The translations under genes were made by a program, and so were the position numbers. 64,000 bases of DNA from NCBI GenBank assembly GCA_021464245.1, contig JADCRB010000071.1, forward strand, positions 4,789,681 to 4,853,680, written 5' to 3'. Of this stretch, positions 12,823 through 25,619 are shown in pieces. The notes beneath the pieces were generated by a model, which made no database searches, was not told the DNA's origin, and saw only the letters and a list, made by a program, of their open reading frames with translations. Position 1 is the first letter of the stretch, and every line of letters begins with the position of its first letter. The stretch comes from Carallia brachiata. Taxonomy: Eukaryota > Streptophyta > Magnoliopsida > Malpighiales > Rhizophoraceae.

Positions 12823-13573
12823 GAGAAGCCTCCCATTAACTTACGCTTCAGAAAAACGTTTGTATATAGGCTAGAAGAATCTGTTACTACTACAAAATTC
12901 TTTCTTTAATTTTCCTATTTGTTTGATGATTACAGTACTCTTGATCAATATGACTGTAACTATGTCTTCTGCTTCATTTAATTTCAGCTCATATTAATTT
13001 ACATTCTTACACATATGAGAATAAATTTATCATTAAATAGTTTTTATTTGAGTTTACTGACATCTGTTAATCACAATATGTTTTTTTAGTAATTTTTAAA
13101 AATTTAAGATATAAAATATAAATACATCCTATATTCTTAATGTAAAAATTGACGGCAACAACGATTACAACATCCTTTAGAAAGGCGTTATGCGCTAGCG
13201 CGCCGAACAAGTGACGGGACATTTCTCTACATATGTTTCACTGCGGGTTCGACCATCTTATTGATGTTCTACACTACAAGTGACGGCCCAGATGGCTATG
13301 CGTAGCTTCGTAATTCATGGGGGATGAATGCCGCCCCGAACGGAAATAACGGTAATGGTACGAAGCAATAAAAATTGCAAAAACCCACGGTCTACTTAAA
13401 AAGGAGCAAATTGCAGCCAAAGCCTTGCATGTATGCTCATATAATTATACATTAGATTATCACATTTTCAATTTTAAATAAACTGCTGTTTGTATACGTA
13501 AACAAATCCGAGCTCGGGCCACTTTTGTTCGGTTCTTTTGCACAACAACAAAAGGATTAAAGATCATTTGTCT

Positions 13574-16500
13574 TCAGTTAATCAATATTTTTGGCTGTGC
13601 GTCAGGTCCCGTATCTCTCACAGTTGAGAACTCCTCAGGTATTGGCACATTCAGCTCTGAACAAACGAGCTGAACGATTTTTCTTGTAACAGTTCCTAAT
13701 GACATCTTATTCAGGGTCACCGCAATGGCAAACCTATTTTTGATATCACAAAAACCGGTGGATCCACCCATACCTGAATGTCCAAAGCCACTGAAGGATC
13801 CATCATCTGATCTGAACCTCACAAAGCCTAGTCCAAATTTTCCATTTGGCAGAACCAGATTCCCATACTCCCCAACACCCAAAAATGCATCATGGACTCT
13901 AGGGCTATCATAAATCCTAATGACATCATTCTTTTGAAAATCATTGCCACTTGCGCAACTGTCAGCCATACTAGTATTGCTGCTACTAACGCTATCGGTA
14001 GGAAGCTTGGCGTAGGCGTGACCGGCAATCTTCCTGCCATTATGATCTGCCTTCAATTCTTCATTTTCTTCCATCTTGTGATCATAATCACATCCTTTCC
14101 TCCGTCTAACTTTGAACTTTTTGGTCTTCTCAGAAGGAAATTCGGGAATGTGGGGGTGGCTACCAAGGGGTGGCTTGGACCAAGAGGAATGCGGTTGTGG
14201 GATCATACCTCCATCAACTAGGGCTGCATAGTATCGTGCCAGAGCACGTGCTGAGCAATGTCCATTGGCTGCAGGTATGATGGCACGGCGGGTGTTCAAC
14301 ATATTAAATACAACAGGTAGGGTAGCAACTCGCCGGGAAAAGTCCTCTCCCTGCAGCGCAGACGGCAGGTCAGGTCGTCTGCTGATCTCTGATAACTTGT
14401 TAAGATCATCCGTATCGACGGTCAGAGTTGCAAGTCGAGATTCCACGCCTGAAAGGGAGCCATGATACACATTACAGTGCCAAACAAGGAAGTCAAGTAG
14501 AAATTACAACTAGACCGAGCATTACAAACTAATTCAAGGACAGACAAGTCGACAATACGTCTATTTGAAGGTCAGAAATTTTGCCAAAAGGCACTTAGAC
14601 ATTAATGAAGCAAAAATCCAACTCAAACAGGCTTGACCTTACCCGGGGGAATTCCCACATACAGTTCGCCTTCGATTTTGAGGGGATGAACAATTGCCTC
14701 TTCAAGGATCTCCTGAAATTTCTTCCCGGATGCATGCTGTTTAATTCAATTATGGAGTCATAATGGGCTAAAATGTAATAGTCCATTGGCAAGAATTTAC
14801 ACGTCCTTTAATTTTCAAGACTACAGGAGGAACAGATCAAATATCCTTATCCACACTAGAGCACCTAACATCTATAGATGCATCGCAGGAAGCAAACTAC
14901 CAGTAGAATGAGGCAAGAATGTTGCCGTCATCAGTAGGCCAGGGCATCAAGTTAATTTCTTTCTATCATTCTCCCTTTTTTTTTCCCCCTTTGTTTTTCG
15001 ACGAACATCACCATTCCTCAAAATATTGCTCTAAGAGAACAGTCACAAAGCTAATCAATGACATGAAACTGCATTTTATATCTTCAAGCAATCATGGATA
15101 TAATGCAGCCCAAATGTTCGATTTCAAAACATAATCTTATAACTCTCAAGTAAGAAAAGAAAAAATTATTGCCCATCCCAACGAGTGTGTTCTTTCTTTA
15201 AGCATAGTTCATGTAAAAACAGAAACGAAGAAGGTTATCTATAGTCTAGCACATTGAAAGAACTTAATACCTCAATTATTCCGCCGCATAACCAGCCAAA
15301 AGACACATAGTGATACAACTGCTCCTGGCCAGGCTCTGTCTCAGGTGTTGACAAGGCAATCTGATTCAGACACTGATCCCAATCAGCCATTAGCAAAGGA
15401 TTTTCTCGGATGTCCAAGGCATTGTGCAATCCAGATGTATGGTTTAGCACATGATGAACCTGAAAACAAGAACAACATAAGCAAACAATTATACTAAAGA
15501 ACAACTACTAGCAATGGCCATATTTAGCAGGCCTAGGGCGACATTTGACACATTGAGCCTTGGGATGTAATGTTCATACCTTTATGAGCTCTTTTCTATT
15601 TGCTCCGAATTCTGGCCATATATTAGCAACATTCTCATCAAACCGGAGTTTTCTACAGGACAAACATGCAACATTTTGTGTGAAAAACCATACAACAAAT
15701 AAGATATCCCACAATTCTGCGACTTGCAAAAATCTCCCAATAATCAGTTTCTATTCAATCTGAAAGCTTTTAGAAGACAATTAGTCAACTCTAATTGACC
15801 CAACCCTATTACTTCGGTGACTCAATCTTATGATACACATATTAATTGTCCATGGATGTCATATCTTATGCAGGCAATGATATCCAAAGACGATAAGAAG
15901 AGTTTTTAATTTTTGTTCTCAAAGGTTAAATGGCAATAAGAAAGTGAGGATTTCAGCCACTTGTTCGGACACATTAATCTTCAAATTGGGGTACCCAAAA
16001 AGAAAGAAATAACCCACAATCATACACTGTTTCTGTAGCTCCTCATTAAACCTTCATAGTCATACAACACCAACACGTACCCATTGTCAACAAGCCAATG
16101 TAATAATCCTGCTGTGATGCCCTTTGTTACAGAAAAGACAGGAAAAAGGCTATCGGGCTGAACTGGTCGGGGATCGTATCTACCAAGCACTCCAGCAGCA
16201 GTATCAATAATAACCTCTCCATCCTTGTATGCACATACCTTAAGAATTTAAAAACTTATCAAAATGACGAAAAAAAAAAAATATATATACATCTATTCAC
16301 TATTAATAGAAAATATGTACAGTTTGTCTTGATTGATTTGTTCTAAAACCAAAAATTCAAAAAATTAAATTAACCATCAAAGTCAAACAGTTTCCACATG
16401 TTTATTAAACTAGATGGTTTAAAGAGAATCAACATCCATATGCTTTGTACAATAGAGGTCTATTCACCAAGTTCTATCCTACCACCAAGTTTTATTCACT

Positions 16501-19500
16501 TGCCATTCCATTTTTTCCTTATGGAGATTTAAAAAAAATAAAATAAAATAAACCAATTGCAAATTAAAATAACCTACTTCCAACTCCAATTAAAAGGTGT
16601 CCCGCCCTCCAAAATCCATAATCTCGCTCGAGAATATCAGAGGAACCGCACACAAGCTAGTGAATTATGAGGACAATCACACATAAACTAGTAAATTCCT
16701 GATATGGCCATTTGGCCTGCTAACAGGGAACATTCTCTGCATCTCTCGCAGCAGTCAATATAAACCTTTCTGTTTCAAACAAGCCCCCAGAAAAGTGATT
16801 TTCAGAAACTCAGAATCATGGAAACTAGCTTTAACTGGTTACTGAGCGGGGGTTGCTCCACTAGTAGGCAACATAAAACGTTGAAAGCTTCTAAAATTTA
16901 TCCAATACAGTTGTAGTACAAAGGTCTGTTTTCAAAGCAATTATGTGGATGCGTCTACATTTAATCCGAGGAAGAGTTTTAGCAAGGATTTTTTTTTTTT
17001 TATAAAGCAAGGAAAAAAGAAAGAAGAAGCATGAAAAAATTGTTGAAATGCGATGAAATGCTGGTACATCAAAGGATTCTACAACCAAATTGTTATTTCA
17101 GAATCCTTGATTTAAGGATGTGTGGGAAGGAACACTGAGAAGATTAAAGTAACTTAGCCAAAAAATGGTGCAAACCTGAATTCCAAGTACTTTATCATCA
17201 TTCCCCAGCTCGACTAAAAGCTGCCTTAGCTTTGCCTCCACATCAGAATGAACTGGTGTGTCATAGACCCATTGTGAATTTTCTGCTGGTCCCTTAATTA
17301 TGTTTCTGGCAACAAAATTCACACTTTAAACAAAGATGAACAACAAGCAAAATAACCAAAATTGACAAATTGCATTCATTGTGGACTCACTCTTGTAAAG
17401 CAGATTCAGCAAAAGGTCTCATGATCTCTTGATATACAATGCGAGCATTCATCGTGGATGAGAGCCCTAAATCAACGGAGATAATGATGACTAAAGGAAG
17501 CACAAACCTTCAAACCAGAAGCCTAAAAGTGATATTAACACACCTCTCAAAAGATTAAGGACCCGTGAAAATATTACAATATCTCCAGGAAATGCGTCAA
17601 CCTGAAACAATGTTTGTCACTAAATATCAATAAGGCAGTCCTCATTCAGATAAAGAAGCAAGTTGATAGAATATAAAATATGACTCACTGGGTTGAAGCG
17701 TTTGACTTCTTTTTCGTTTAGTTTCATCTTCTCTTGTATCACCTTCATGTTCTTGGTTCTTTGTTCAGCCAAAGATTTCACATTTTCCTTCACAAAAGCA
17801 TTGTTAAAAGATAGGAAATTATTCATGTTGGAAAGCAAGATCCGTGAAGCAGGTGCTGCATACTTACAAGAGCTTCGCTGGCTGGTGTTGACGTACGGAA
17901 GAATATGCTGGTTACCTCCATAGCCTGCTCTGGCAAGTCCAGCCGCAGCTTAAGCCCCATTTCTGCAAAAGCGGACAAAAGAGCTACATGGTCCCCCTGC
18001 ATTAGAAAATAGCGGTAGTACTTCACTGAGACAACATTTATCAAAGATTAGGAACATGAAAGAAGAAAAAAACTGGATGCCATTAAGCAGTCAAGAATTA
18101 TTGACCGTGGCTGAACTGGCATATCTTTTATGCATCATTTGCCAAGTGAATTAAATTCAAGTACCAAATTTTTTACTTTCAGTTAACTATAATACACATG
18201 GAGCCATGGACCACCTCCAATGACTTAAGCACATACAATAAAGACAAAAAAAGGGTGACATAGAAAGAGGTCAGGCAGGGAGGGGAACAAACGTTGCTGA
18301 CATAGGACACAGAATGACTATAAAGGCAAAAGGACAAACCCATTGGAGGACTAGAAAATCAAGGTATTGAATTCCATTTCATGTCTACTATTGTAATGCT
18401 TTATAATCCTCACTGTTTATTGGTTGCATGTGTGGCCACATTACACAAAAAGACGTTTTACACAAACCTCAACAGATGCAAGAAACATTTTGGCCAGTGC
18501 TTGTTTCATAGAGCTCGATAGTTTCTTTGTAAGCCCAAAGTCAAGAAGAATTGGACGATGTGGAGGTTTCTTGCTCACCAGGAAATTCCCTGCAGTCCAA
18601 GACACACAAAAGCATTAACAAAGTAAAAGGATTCAAATTAGAACAAGCAGCATGTAACATTGTTATCCTTACAGAATTCCTTTAACTGTAAACATGGTAG
18701 AGAAAGACAGAAAGAGAGACATGGAAGAGGGAGGGGCTAGAGGTAGTAAAGCAGGAGTACCAGGATGAGGGTCACCATTGAAAAATCCATCAACATATAT
18801 TTGATGAGCATAAGCACGTGTGATTTCTTCTACAATCTTTTGTCTGCTAGCACCACAAGCTTCCAGGGCTTCATTGTCATACAAACGAATGCCATCCATG
18901 TACTCTAAAATTAGGACCTTTTCAGTTGACTGAGACACAAAACAATGGAAAGTGAGATAAATGAAATGAATTGTAAGTCTCCTACAAAAGGAGAGTTAAT
19001 CAAGCCCCAAGTAATTCAAAGGTTACAATGCATTTCTTCCTAACCTGAAGCTCCTTTATGCTTATGAGGAATAAGGACACACTAATATAGCCATTCAGAC
19101 TCAGCTATTAACCATATAAAAAGAAACTACCCCAACTGAATAATCTGGCAGTTAGAGCTATGTCCAGCTGTTGTTCACCATATAGGCAAGAGAGGATTAA
19201 GTGTCAGTTCCATTCTGTGTACAATCAATTGATTACAAAATGGCATCAACTTGAGATGTACCCAGTCTAGCTGCAGCACACTGCATGGAACATTTCCTCA
19301 TTTTCACTTCAATTAAGCCTCAAATCATATTAGCATTTGAATTTCAATAGTCCTAGGTCTTTACTGCCCTTGACCAATTTTAAAGTGGCAGAAAGAATCG
19401 TAATGTTTGCTTATAAGGTAATTGCTTCCTACAAGAATGCTCCGTGGATTCCCTCATAGGAGAAAATGTTAAGCTTTCGCTACAAAGAACTCTCTCAATA

Positions 19501-22500
19501 CTACCCCGTAACATCTGCAAGCCATGACACGCATACCTCACATCTCAAAGATAAAGCAAAATGTACCTGAATAACCTCCGGGATCAAAACATCCACTCGT
19601 TTAGCAGAAGTGTCATTGGGATGTCGATTATTGCAGCCAAGGTTTACAGACACAGTTCTTGTATTTTCTGCACGTACAAAGACAAAATTGGATAAGAGAG
19701 TATAATAGACCATGCTCAAACAGGACGACGATGAGAATATTGAAAGCAGAAGTATAAGAGAGAATAGATTAATATGTCAAACCAATAAACTTCTTTAATA
19801 TGCTCTATATGGATAATTATACGAAGAGCGACTAAAAGACCCAAGTCCCATGCTAAAATTCATAGAAGTTCACAAAGCAATTGGATTTTTACTTTAACAA
19901 CCCCAAAATGTAAGAAATTTACCAAGCACTACATATTGCTAGCCATAGTTCTCATCACAACCCCAAGCCTACATTTTAGCATTCCCACCAAACCTCAACA
20001 GCATCTGGGCTGTTGGCACTGTTACCAACCATTATTTTCATCTCCGCAATCTCCAAGCTCACTGTTGTTTCCCCCAGCATCATGCTCATGCCATAACTGA
20101 AGTATCCACTTCTGCTGTCATCACACTACATTGCTGTATCCAAGGCCTCCCATTGCGTTTCCACCAATAAGATTATCTAGGAACAGTACCATTTCAACAT
20201 GCCATATCACCACCACCACCACCATCTCATCTGTGCAACCTTTGACACAAGCACCAATTATTGTGGCTACTGTTGATGCCAGTGATAAGAAGCAATTTCC
20301 AACAATGGTAATCCTTTCACTCAAACACCCTTGTCTACCGCAAGAAATTCTTTTACACATAATAACGCTGTAGATACAAGCAACTTCTTTTACAACCAAA
20401 CCATATCTAGATGTCCAAGGGACTTCCCCATTTATATTTTTTGAACAAAGACCTAATCGTAGGAATTATTAAATCCTACTAATGACTGGCATAGAAAATT
20501 TTGCAATACAAGAATCAAATGACTCAATGTGCTCCAACATATGTCTCATATTAAAATGCTCAGAAAAGCTCACAGGATTTCTGAGTCCAACAGGATGCAT
20601 ACATATATATAGAAGCATTGCCAAGTAGCGACCTTCACTCTTATCCATATTAGAATGATATAGGGAATACCAGCTTCATCATTGAAATCAAGTTCTTTTG
20701 GAGCTTCCTTGCACCACTCATCTATCATAGGATTAAAATCGTACTGTGGTTCTGCCCATGCTATCCAGTCAACAACTGATTTAGCATTCTTTAAGTCCTA
20801 TAAAAAATGGAATGAAGGAAAACCATAAAGCTATTGCAACTATTACTTGCATTCAAGCATCTTTAAAGCTAAAAGGTATGAAACCTCCAATATGATTGTC
20901 TTTATGCCCTCATGCTGAACTTTAACAACCACTTCCTGGCCATTAATCAGTGTTGCACGGTGGACTTGCGCAATCTATACAGAAAATAGATTTGCAATTA
21001 AGATAATCTGAGATGCACGTTGCACATACCTTGGGAGATGTAAAAGGAGAAAATCAGATTTTTAATCCAAAGTTTGTTTTTCTTTCATATTAGCTTCCGA
21101 CCACAAACAATATTCTAGTCACTTACTGATGCTGTAGCCAAGGGAGTTTTGTCAAAATTTAAGAACAGGTCATCCATTGGTTTTCCCATTTCTTTCTCTA
21201 TAGTCCGACAAACCTGTGAAGAAAAAAGTTTAACTTAGATAATCAAACCTCTGGAGAATCAGTTTCACGCTGGATCAATTTCAAATTACACACATGCACG
21301 CACAGATACATAATCCATAAAGACGGACAATAAAGTGGGCCGCGTTTATCTTTGATTTCATATTTGTAGTTGTGATATGCTTCTTTCAGCCATGGCATTG
21401 CTAACAAGAAATTTTTCCTAGAAAAGATGTGAAATGGTATCTACTATATAGTTCACCTAATTACTTCTTCCTCCTGATCTATACAGCCCCTCCAATTTGC
21501 TCTCTGCTGTGCTGCCTTGAAATTGCTTTCTTTGTTGTTTTTTGATTGTCAATGGCACTAGCTCATGCTAATTTTCTTACCGCTAAACAATTTCTGCTAC
21601 AAATAATTATAATTTCTACTTTCTTAGTCTAACACAATTGCAATTTAACCAAATTGGCATAATTAAATATCCCTATGTTTGAAATCAATTGGGAAGTGAC
21701 AAGAAGAAGTGAAAAATTAAGATAAAAAATCATGTGTGTATCATGATATAACAGATAACATAGGCCTGTATAACAAAAAGCATTCATGTGTCACTCTAAC
21801 AGTAGGAAGTGACAATTTCACAATCTTTATATTGGATTCTATGAAGCTCATGCGCCAGGCTTCTTCATTTGAGTGTTCAAAATCAAGTTGAAGAGCTCAG
21901 ATAATAATAATAGTGCCATGAAGAGATGGATACTAGAAAATGAAAGAAACAATCGCATCAAAAGGTGTTAATTAACAATATTAGACAGATGAAATTTCAA
22001 AGTAGACATGCAACCTACAGCTACAAAGCAATGAGTTTGACTTGTTTGAAATCAGAGATAAGCATTAAACACAAGAAACACTTTATTACCCAAAAAAAAA
22101 AAAAAAAAAAAACTAAGACCTCTTGCAAAGAACGGGGAGGAAGAGAGTCCTGCAACTGCTTGAGAAGTTTTATGTATGCATGAGGAAGCACATCAGCACG
22201 TGTGGATAAATATTGTCCGAGTTTAACCCACAGACCTTCCAATTCTATCATCAAATTGAGAACACGTCTAGCATTACGCTCATGAGCCTTCTCCCATAAT
22301 GCGGAAACCTTGGTTTTTTTCATCCACTTCTCTCTTTGCTGTAAAGCCTTCAGTTAAAAAGTAATGGCACAATCAGATTTCCGCAAATACTATACTAAGC
22401 CACAGAAGTAAGTAGCAAGCAAAAATCTATACCTTGTAGTCCAGGTAGATCACTATAGCCAGCGTGAACACTTTCATACGTCTTCTGTAAATATTTCCCC

Positions 22501-22507
22501 ATCCCAT
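13574..22507 (-). CDS. ABC1 atypical kinase fused to a serine beta-lactamase-like domain (18 exons)
   Basis: Exons on the minus strand: 22507-22433, 22338-22120, 21213-21127, 20974-20885, 20797-20671, 19667-19567, 18929-18761, 18589-18468, 17996-17868, 17787-17689, 17601-17544, 17466-17391, 17305-17176, 16238-16081, 15652-15580, 15459-15271, 14736-14643 and 14448-13574. All introns are GT-AG and phases agree across the whole 2871-nt CDS, giving 956 aa. N-terminal half: ABC1/ADCK/UbiB kinase with KLGQ (64-67), the Ala-rich ATATAS-type loop (ATAS, 124-127), the VVVK lysine (145), NGDPHPGN (284-291, split by an intron) and DFG (306). These are all the hallmark residues, so ATP binding is likely. 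C-terminal half: class C beta-lactamase/penicillin-binding-like fold with SVTK (Ser530, Lys533), YHY (620-622, in place of Y-x-N) and HSG (889-891). A charged low-complexity insert sits at about residues 780-860. By its layout it is the orthologue of Arabidopsis AT5G24810 (from memory). The start is the first in-frame ATG, 2 nt after a likely 5' UTR intron acceptor. The substrates of both domains are unknown. Confidence 0.93.
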
Positions 22508-23546
22508 CCTAACCATGAGATTGAACCAATAACAATAATGCTTACAGATCTGTGCTGAAAGTCAATTGCAAGAAGGAAGGAGGACAGACAAGATCAGTAT
22601 TCGAGTTGCAGTAAGATAAAGGCAAGATTTAGCAATACGAGGAAGTAGGAAATTGCGCAAAAAAAAAAAAAAGCGTATACAAAAGTAATTTCCAACAATC
22701 AAAAGATTATAGATAAGTGATGAGATATTGAGACTAACAATTAAGAAAACCATCCAATAAGTAGAGAGCCAATATCAAGAAAACCAACTGTCGATTCTTT
22801 TATTATTCTAAACATGTAAAAAAAACAAATCCTGTGGGTAGCCAGAGTTCCATAATTTTGATACACGGAGCAACCTTGTTATCTATGTGACTCCCGAAGA
22901 CTGAAAAGTCAACTTACATTCGCTTCAGGTGCTAATCAATGTTTCAATTACATTAATGAAAGGCTTTCCCTTCTCAACACGTCGACATCCATCAAGAAGC
23001 TATGATCGAGAAAGATGATTCGTAGTTAATCTTTCACAGAACCAGAAATTAAGTAGATGAAGCTGCCTAGGAGCTCAAAGATTGCATGGCATAAGTGGCT
23101 TTCAATGGATAAACATAACTCGCTACAATTCTGAATTCCATTCCATCCTACATATTCCACAGGTTATATCCAAACACAGCCGCGCTCCTATTATTTCCTT
23201 TTTTTTTAACATTACAAAAAATAACAGAGCAACAGAGAAAGACACAGAGAGAGAGAGAGAGAGCGACAAATAATCATAAATTTGAATCAATTGAACAAGT
23301 ACGGCATCTCTTTCGCAAACACCTAAAATTCAACATCAAACAAGAAACTTAATAAAAAAAAATCAAAGAACAATGCCAATTAAGTACGTAAAATTAATCA
23401 GAACAAAATCCTTAGTATCGAATTAGATATTTGATAATTTCGCTAAAAATAAAGGGAAAAATCGAATTTCTCCTTCGAGATTATTGCAGAATTTCCACGG
23501 ACGTACCTGAAGTCCCAGAATCAGAGAGAGAGAGAGAGAGAGAGAC
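22508..23546 (-). other. Probable 5' UTR exon and intron of the ABC1K gene
   Basis: On the minus strand a CT-microsatellite leader (23521-23545) is followed by CTTCAG|GTACGT, a strong donor near 23505. The matching acceptor GGTTAG|G lies just before the start codon at 22507. This implies a leader intron of about 1 kb. A second GA/CT microsatellite (about 23245-23263) lies within that intron. The donor and acceptor are seen; the transcription start itself is not fixed. Confidence 0.6.
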
Positions 23547-23734
23547 AGAGGCCACTCAAAAACAAGACTTTTTTTTTTTTTTTTTTGATCTCAGAAAATA
23601 CAAGACTTTTGTTGTCGAAACAATCGGATTGTACTTATCGTTTCCAGAGTCGCCACCAAGGCTTCCCCGCCCCCCGGCTTCTTGTTGGTTACCAAATAAA
23701 TGTCACAAGCGATTGCATAGCCGTAGTAGCCAAT

Positions 23735-23747
23735 CACGTGCCACGTG
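23735..23747. promoter_or_regulatory. Double G-box / ABRE-like element upstream of ABC1K
   Basis: Two palindromic CACGTG cores, at 23735-23740 and 23742-23747, are separated by one base; the second sits in CCACGTGTC, the usual ABRE form. They lie about 230 bp upstream of the leader donor at 23505, next to a CCAAT motif. In plants such cores bind bZIP and bHLH factors in light and abscisic-acid responses. Regulation of this gene by them is inferred. Confidence 0.5.
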
Positions 23748-24069
23748 TCAAAATGTGACTTCACACCGACAAGTTACGTTAGATTTATTGAATTGAATAA
23801 TGATAAAAAGAAGAATAAAGCTGAAAAGAAGAGAATGGACGCGCATTAATTCCATAGGTGGGTCGCGCGGTATGGTAGGGAGGAATATGACCGTTGGATC
23901 AGAAACGGGAGGTAATCTATGACGCAAGTTGTTATGTTAACGGCGTGGCCGGCTCCTAGCCAGGTCTGTGTTCAAAGTTTCAACGGCTTTAGGAGTCGTT
24001 GATCTTTCCAGGTCTTCTAAACACGCGGTAAGATTTTGGTCCCTGGGAACGAAGGTTGGCAGTTCACAC

Positions 24070-24768
24070 CAAGGATGAAAGAATCGGACCGGATCGGTCG
24101 GTTCAACCGAAAAAATTGAGAATTGATCCCTTGTCCGGTCCGGTTCAAACTTAAAAATGAAATTTGGATCGGATCGAAAAAAATTGGTCAAAAATCGAAA
24201 AAATCGGCAAAAAATCGGACCGGTTGAACTGATTCAGTTTAAACCAAAAAAATTTTAAATTATAATTTGACACAAAATTTTATCTAAATTATAATTAAAA
24301 TTCTAATTTTAACTAAAAATTTTAATTTAGTCCTCAATTGATTAAAATTTTCAATTTAATCTTTAAAATTATAAAATTAATATTTAATCACTATTTTGTT
24401 AATTTTGTTAAATATATTTTTAAATATTAAAAATTTTTCAATATAAAATTAATTTTCAATATAAAATTAATCTTTAAAATTTTTTTAATTAATTTTTATA
24501 AATTATATTTTGTTAAATATACTAATTGTAATATCCTTAATGTATGTAAATATTAATATAATTCTTAAAATGCATTTTATTTTAAATATTTATTATCATT
24601 CTTATATAATATAACATTTTATTACAATTATATAAGTTATATAAATATTTAATTTTGATATATTTAATATTAAATACCGGTTTAACCGCAGTTTTATCTG
24701 TCGAACCGGTTGAACCTTGAACCTCTCAGTTTTCCGGTTCAATGACCGGTTCGGTTTTGTGAACCTTG
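24070..24768. mobile_element. hAT-type MITE, 699 bp, with 8-bp target-site duplication
   Basis: Flanked on both sides by GTTCACAC (24062-24069 and 24769-24776), an exact 8-bp target-site duplication. The ends are CAAGG and CCTTG, and the subterminal regions are rich in GGACCGG / GGTTCAACC on the left and GAACCGG / GGTTGAACC on the right, with an AT-rich core. Eight-base duplications and CA-GG termini are typical of hAT transposons; lack of any coding frame makes it non-autonomous. The second copy of the surrounding 226-bp repeat has no element at the corresponding point (GTTCATAC at about 25811), which serves as an empty-site control. Confidence 0.88.
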
Positions 24769-24829
24769 GTTCACACTAGACGAGAAATTTAGAGTTAGTG
24801 AGACGTGACTTTGTTTCAGCAGTAATAAA

Positions 24830-25619
24830 TAGAGGTGCAAATGAGCCGAGTCGAGTCGGGTTTGACCAGACTCGAGTTCGGCTCGTTAAGCATTTTTCTG
24901 AATTCGAGCTCGGCTCGAACTCGATTCGAGTTTTGAAAGCGGAAACTCGAACTCGACTCGTGACACTATTATCGAAGCTCGGGCTCGACTCGAGCACGGT
25001 TCGATTTTTGTTTTGTTGGTATTTTTTTTTTTGTTATCTAAGTTTGATATATGTATATATATAAAATTAACTATACTATGCATCATCAATCAGTTTACCT
25101 AATTGTATTTTAATTTTCTCTAATCCAAAGAATTTATATTCTTTTACAAAGAAAAAATAAATATACAATTTTATTTTAATTAAGAAAAAAAATCAAATAA
25201 AAAAAAAGACATGAGGAAATAATGGATGTATAATGTATTAGGGTTGGACTTGAGTCTTTCGGGACACCGAGTTTGATAGACTTGAGAGGTTGAGAGTATT
25301 TGAAGATAAATAAAAAATCAACCCTAATTTCATTATTATTTATATTAAAAGTTAAATGATACAATTAAATGTTATTAATACATTAAATGAGTCCACAACG
25401 ATACATATTAAACGAGCTCTTAATGATACATTTATCGAGTTGTTCACAAGTCTGTACCGAACCGAGTTTACTATTGTTCAGGCTCAACTTGTTTATTAAA
25501 CGAGCTTTAGTTTTAGGCTCGTGTATCGCTCATTTATTAAATGAACGAGCCCGAGCCAAGGTTTTACCGAGCCGAGCCACCGAACTTTTAACGAACGTAT
25601 CGTCTCGTTTACAGCTCTA
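24830..25619. mobile_element. hAT-type MITE, 790 bp, GAGCCGAG-rich ends
   Basis: Exact 8-bp target-site duplication GTAATAAA at 24822-24829 and 25620-25627. Terminal inverted repeat: TAGAGGTGCAAA at the left and the complement of TAGAGCTGTAAA at the right. Both subterminal regions contain many GAGCTCG / CGAGTCGAG inverted motifs able to fold back, with an AT-rich centre. No transposase frame. This matches a widespread plant family with GTGCAAACGAGCC-type ends (family memory). It lies only 53 bp from the end of the other hAT MITE's right target copy. Confidence 0.88.

Larger units (their letters stand above)
8791..13573. other. Intergenic sequence 3' of the ABC1K gene
   Basis: About 4.8 kb without a supportable gene. 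It contains two old local duplications listed separately (10822-11045 and 12548-12822) and a short GC-richer patch at about 13170-13350 that I do not recognise. Frames such as those at 10349 and 11604 lack any protein-like pattern. The 3' UTR of the minus-strand ABC1K gene must lie just left of 13574. Confidence 0.5.

Noticed and set aside
13170..13350. GC-richer patch containing GGGTTCGACC, similar to a tRNA B box
   Set aside because: No acceptor stem, D arm or anticodon arm can be paired around it, so it is not a tRNA.
14265..14465. Plus-strand frames opposite the last ABC1K exon
   Set aside because: Antisense shadows of the 875-nt coding exon.
20121..20399. Opposing frames (92 and 80 codons) including a His-Thr run
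   Set aside because: They lie wholly within the intron between ABC1K exons 5 and 6 and arise from a CACCAC microsatellite.
24798..25089. Ser/Arg-rich frames on both strands
   Set aside because: They fall inside the hAT MITE at 24830-25619 and reflect its CTCGAG-type inverted repeats.
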